From Dehalococcoidia bacterium (lineage in GTDB: Bacteria > Chloroflexota > Dehalococcoidia > UBA2979), in the NCBI GenBank assembly GCA_004297315.1, contig SCTU01000233.1, positions 1-5,574 on the forward strand: a stretch of 5,574 nt of DNA, in the 5' to 3' direction. This document shows positions 4,873-5,574 of the stretch, piece by piece; within the stretch, counting starts at the first letter, position 1, and every line of letters begins with the position of its first letter. The translations under genes were made by a program, and so were the position numbers. The notes below the pieces were generated by a model. That model was given only the letters and a program-made list of their open reading frames with translations. It did not search any database and was not told where the DNA came from.

Positions 4873-5466
4873 CTAGTCGGCGGTGACGGCGGCAACAGCA
4901 GTGGCCTCGGCGGCCACCTTCTTTTCGTCCCGAGCCTTGATGCTGGCGGCGGAGGCCGCCTTCTTGCTCGGGTCCAGCACCATCGTCATGAAGCGCCCCT
5001 CGAGCCCGGGGGACTTCTCCAGGTCAGCGACGTCCTTCAAGGCCTCGTGGAACTCGGTGAGGAGTGCCTGGGCGACCTCCGGGTGGGTGATCTCACGCGC
5101 CCGGAACATCACGGAGACTTTGACCTTGTCGCCCTCGAGCAGCAGCTTGCGGGCGGTGCGGATCTTGAAGTCACGGTCGTGCCGGTCGATCTTCACTTTC
5201 ATCCGGACTTCGCGCAACTCCACCTGTTTGGAGCCGCGGCGGCCGTCCCGTTCTTTCTTGGCCTGTTCGTATTTGAACTTGCCGTAGTCCATGATTTTGA
5301 CCACGGGCGGCGAGGCCGTCGGAGCGATCTCGACGAGGTCCATGCCGGACTCTTCGGCGAGACGCTGGGCGTCCCAACCAGACATGATCCCGAGCTGTTC
5401 GTCTCCCCGGATCACCCGGACCTGGGGGACCCGAATCTGCTCGTTAATGCGCAATTCCTTCGCGAT
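4873..5466 (-). CDS. infC: Translation initiation factor IF-3, probable ATC start
   Basis: The protein has 197 residues from the proposed start. The N-terminal domain (about 5-75) has RINEQIRVPQVRVI and the IF3 signature KIMDYGKFKYEQAKK (57-71). A basic linker leads to the C-terminal domain (about 84-168) with VSVMFRAREITHPE and GRFMTMVLDP. An Ala/Lys-rich tail of about 29 residues extends past the usual end. IF3 binds the 30S subunit, prevents early 50S joining and checks the start codon. No ATG or GTG lies near the homologous N-terminus. The ATC at 5464-5466 sits 7 nt after AAGAGGAG (plus-strand 5474-5481), and Ile-Ala-Lys-Glu-Leu-Arg-Ile-Asn aligns with the start region of actinobacterial IF3. 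An alternative in-frame TTG at 5511 would add 15 residues and lacks a Shine-Dalgarno site. An ATT/ATC-type start is a known self-regulation device of infC. Confidence 0.95.
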   Translation of the reverse strand: MAKELRINEQIRVPQVRVIRGDEQLGIMSGWDAQRLAEESGMDLVEIAPTASPPVVKIMDYGKFKYEQAKKERDGRRGSKQVELREVRMKVKIDRHDRDFKIRTARKLLLEGDKVKVSVMFRAREITHPEVAQALLTEFHEALKDVADLEKSPGLEGRFMTMVLDPSKKAASAASIKARDEKKVAAEATAVAAVTAD

Positions 5467-5481
5467 CGAAGCGCTCCTCTT
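5464..5481 (-). promoter_or_regulatory. Ribosome binding site and ATC start of infC
   Basis: On the minus strand AAGAGGAG is followed by a 7-nt spacer and ATC-GCG-AAG. It is among the best Shine-Dalgarno matches in the window, and its spacing points to the ATC rather than to the TTG codons on either side (5511; and the TTG at codon 6, which is too close to GAAGGA). IF3 discriminates against such codons, so IF3 abundance could lower its own synthesis, as known for E. coli infC (AUU). Confidence 0.7.
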
Positions 5482-5486
5482 CCCGT

Positions 5487-5506
5487 GCGGCCCCAGGGGC
5501 GGCCGC
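5487..5506 (-). promoter_or_regulatory. Hairpin in the infC leader
   Basis: GCGGCC (5487-5492) and GGCCGC (5501-5506) pair over 6 bp around an 8-nt loop, ending 5 nt upstream of the infC Shine-Dalgarno site on the messenger. A competing fold pairs GCCCC with GGGGC (5490-5500). The leader is GC-rich, so chance structure is likely. A role in L20 or IF3 control is possible but unproven. Confidence 0.3.
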
Positions 5507-5517
5507 CACAAGTCGTC

Positions 5518-5523
5518 ATTCTA
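5518..5523 (-). promoter_or_regulatory. Candidate -10 element of the infC operon promoter
   Basis: TAGAAT on the minus strand matches five of six bases of the -10 consensus and stands in an otherwise GC-rich stretch. Transcription would start near 5510, giving a leader of about 40-45 nt that holds the hairpin and Shine-Dalgarno site. No good -35 is seen at 16-18 bp; TGACGC is 20 bp upstream. Such weak -35 boxes are common in actinobacteria. Confidence 0.45.
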
Positions 5524-5574
5524 CAGTACGGATGTACGAGGCCGCGTCAGGGGAGGCCCGACCGCGACTCGGGG

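Noticed and set aside
5467..5574. An L20-binding autoregulatory leader upstream of infC
   Set aside because: Known L20 leaders are long structured RNAs. If the -10 at 5518-5523 is correct, the leader is only about 40-45 nt and I cannot see an rRNA-like L20 site.

Overview
The window is high-GC throughout, with strongly G/C-biased third codon positions and GTG, TTG and ATC starts with Shine-Dalgarno sites. This fits a high-GC actinobacterium, perhaps a deep-branching class such as Thermoleophilia. That placement is an impression from protein style, not a phylogeny. Six complete genes get a family-level or firm assignment or a clear structural class, one gene is cut by the left edge, and two are unnamed membrane proteins.

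Left part (1-1780, plus strand): the C-terminal end of a PIN-domain (VapC-like) protein, then a complete YbjT-type protein with an NAD(P)-binding Rossmann domain followed by a DUF2867-like domain. Middle part (1792-3097, minus strand): two unnamed integral membrane proteins, one with six and one with four predicted membrane helices. The first converges on the YbjT-like gene with only an 11-bp gap.

A divergent intergenic region (3098-3371) carries an 11-bp-spaced direct repeat, a second pair of repeats and a palindrome. It ends in a small hairpin that covers the ribosome binding site of a 50-residue hydrophobic peptide (3372-3524). A stand-alone response-regulator receiver protein follows (about 3716-4150).

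Right part (4240-5466, minus strand): the classic translation operon infC-rpmI-rplT (IF3, L35, L20). infC appears to start at a rare ATC codon behind a strong Shine-Dalgarno site, and a -10-like hexamer lies upstream.

The most unusual structure is a 122-bp imperfect direct repeat with a 626-bp period that brackets the receiver gene. The right copy is the functional 3' end of rplT plus its terminator. The left copy is a decayed duplicate with the same 11-bp terminator stem, an altered loop and a frame-broken rplT tail. This suggests that the receiver gene entered, or was duplicated into, the spot between the hydrophobic-peptide gene and rplT. I found no CRISPR array, tRNA, rRNA or insertion sequence.
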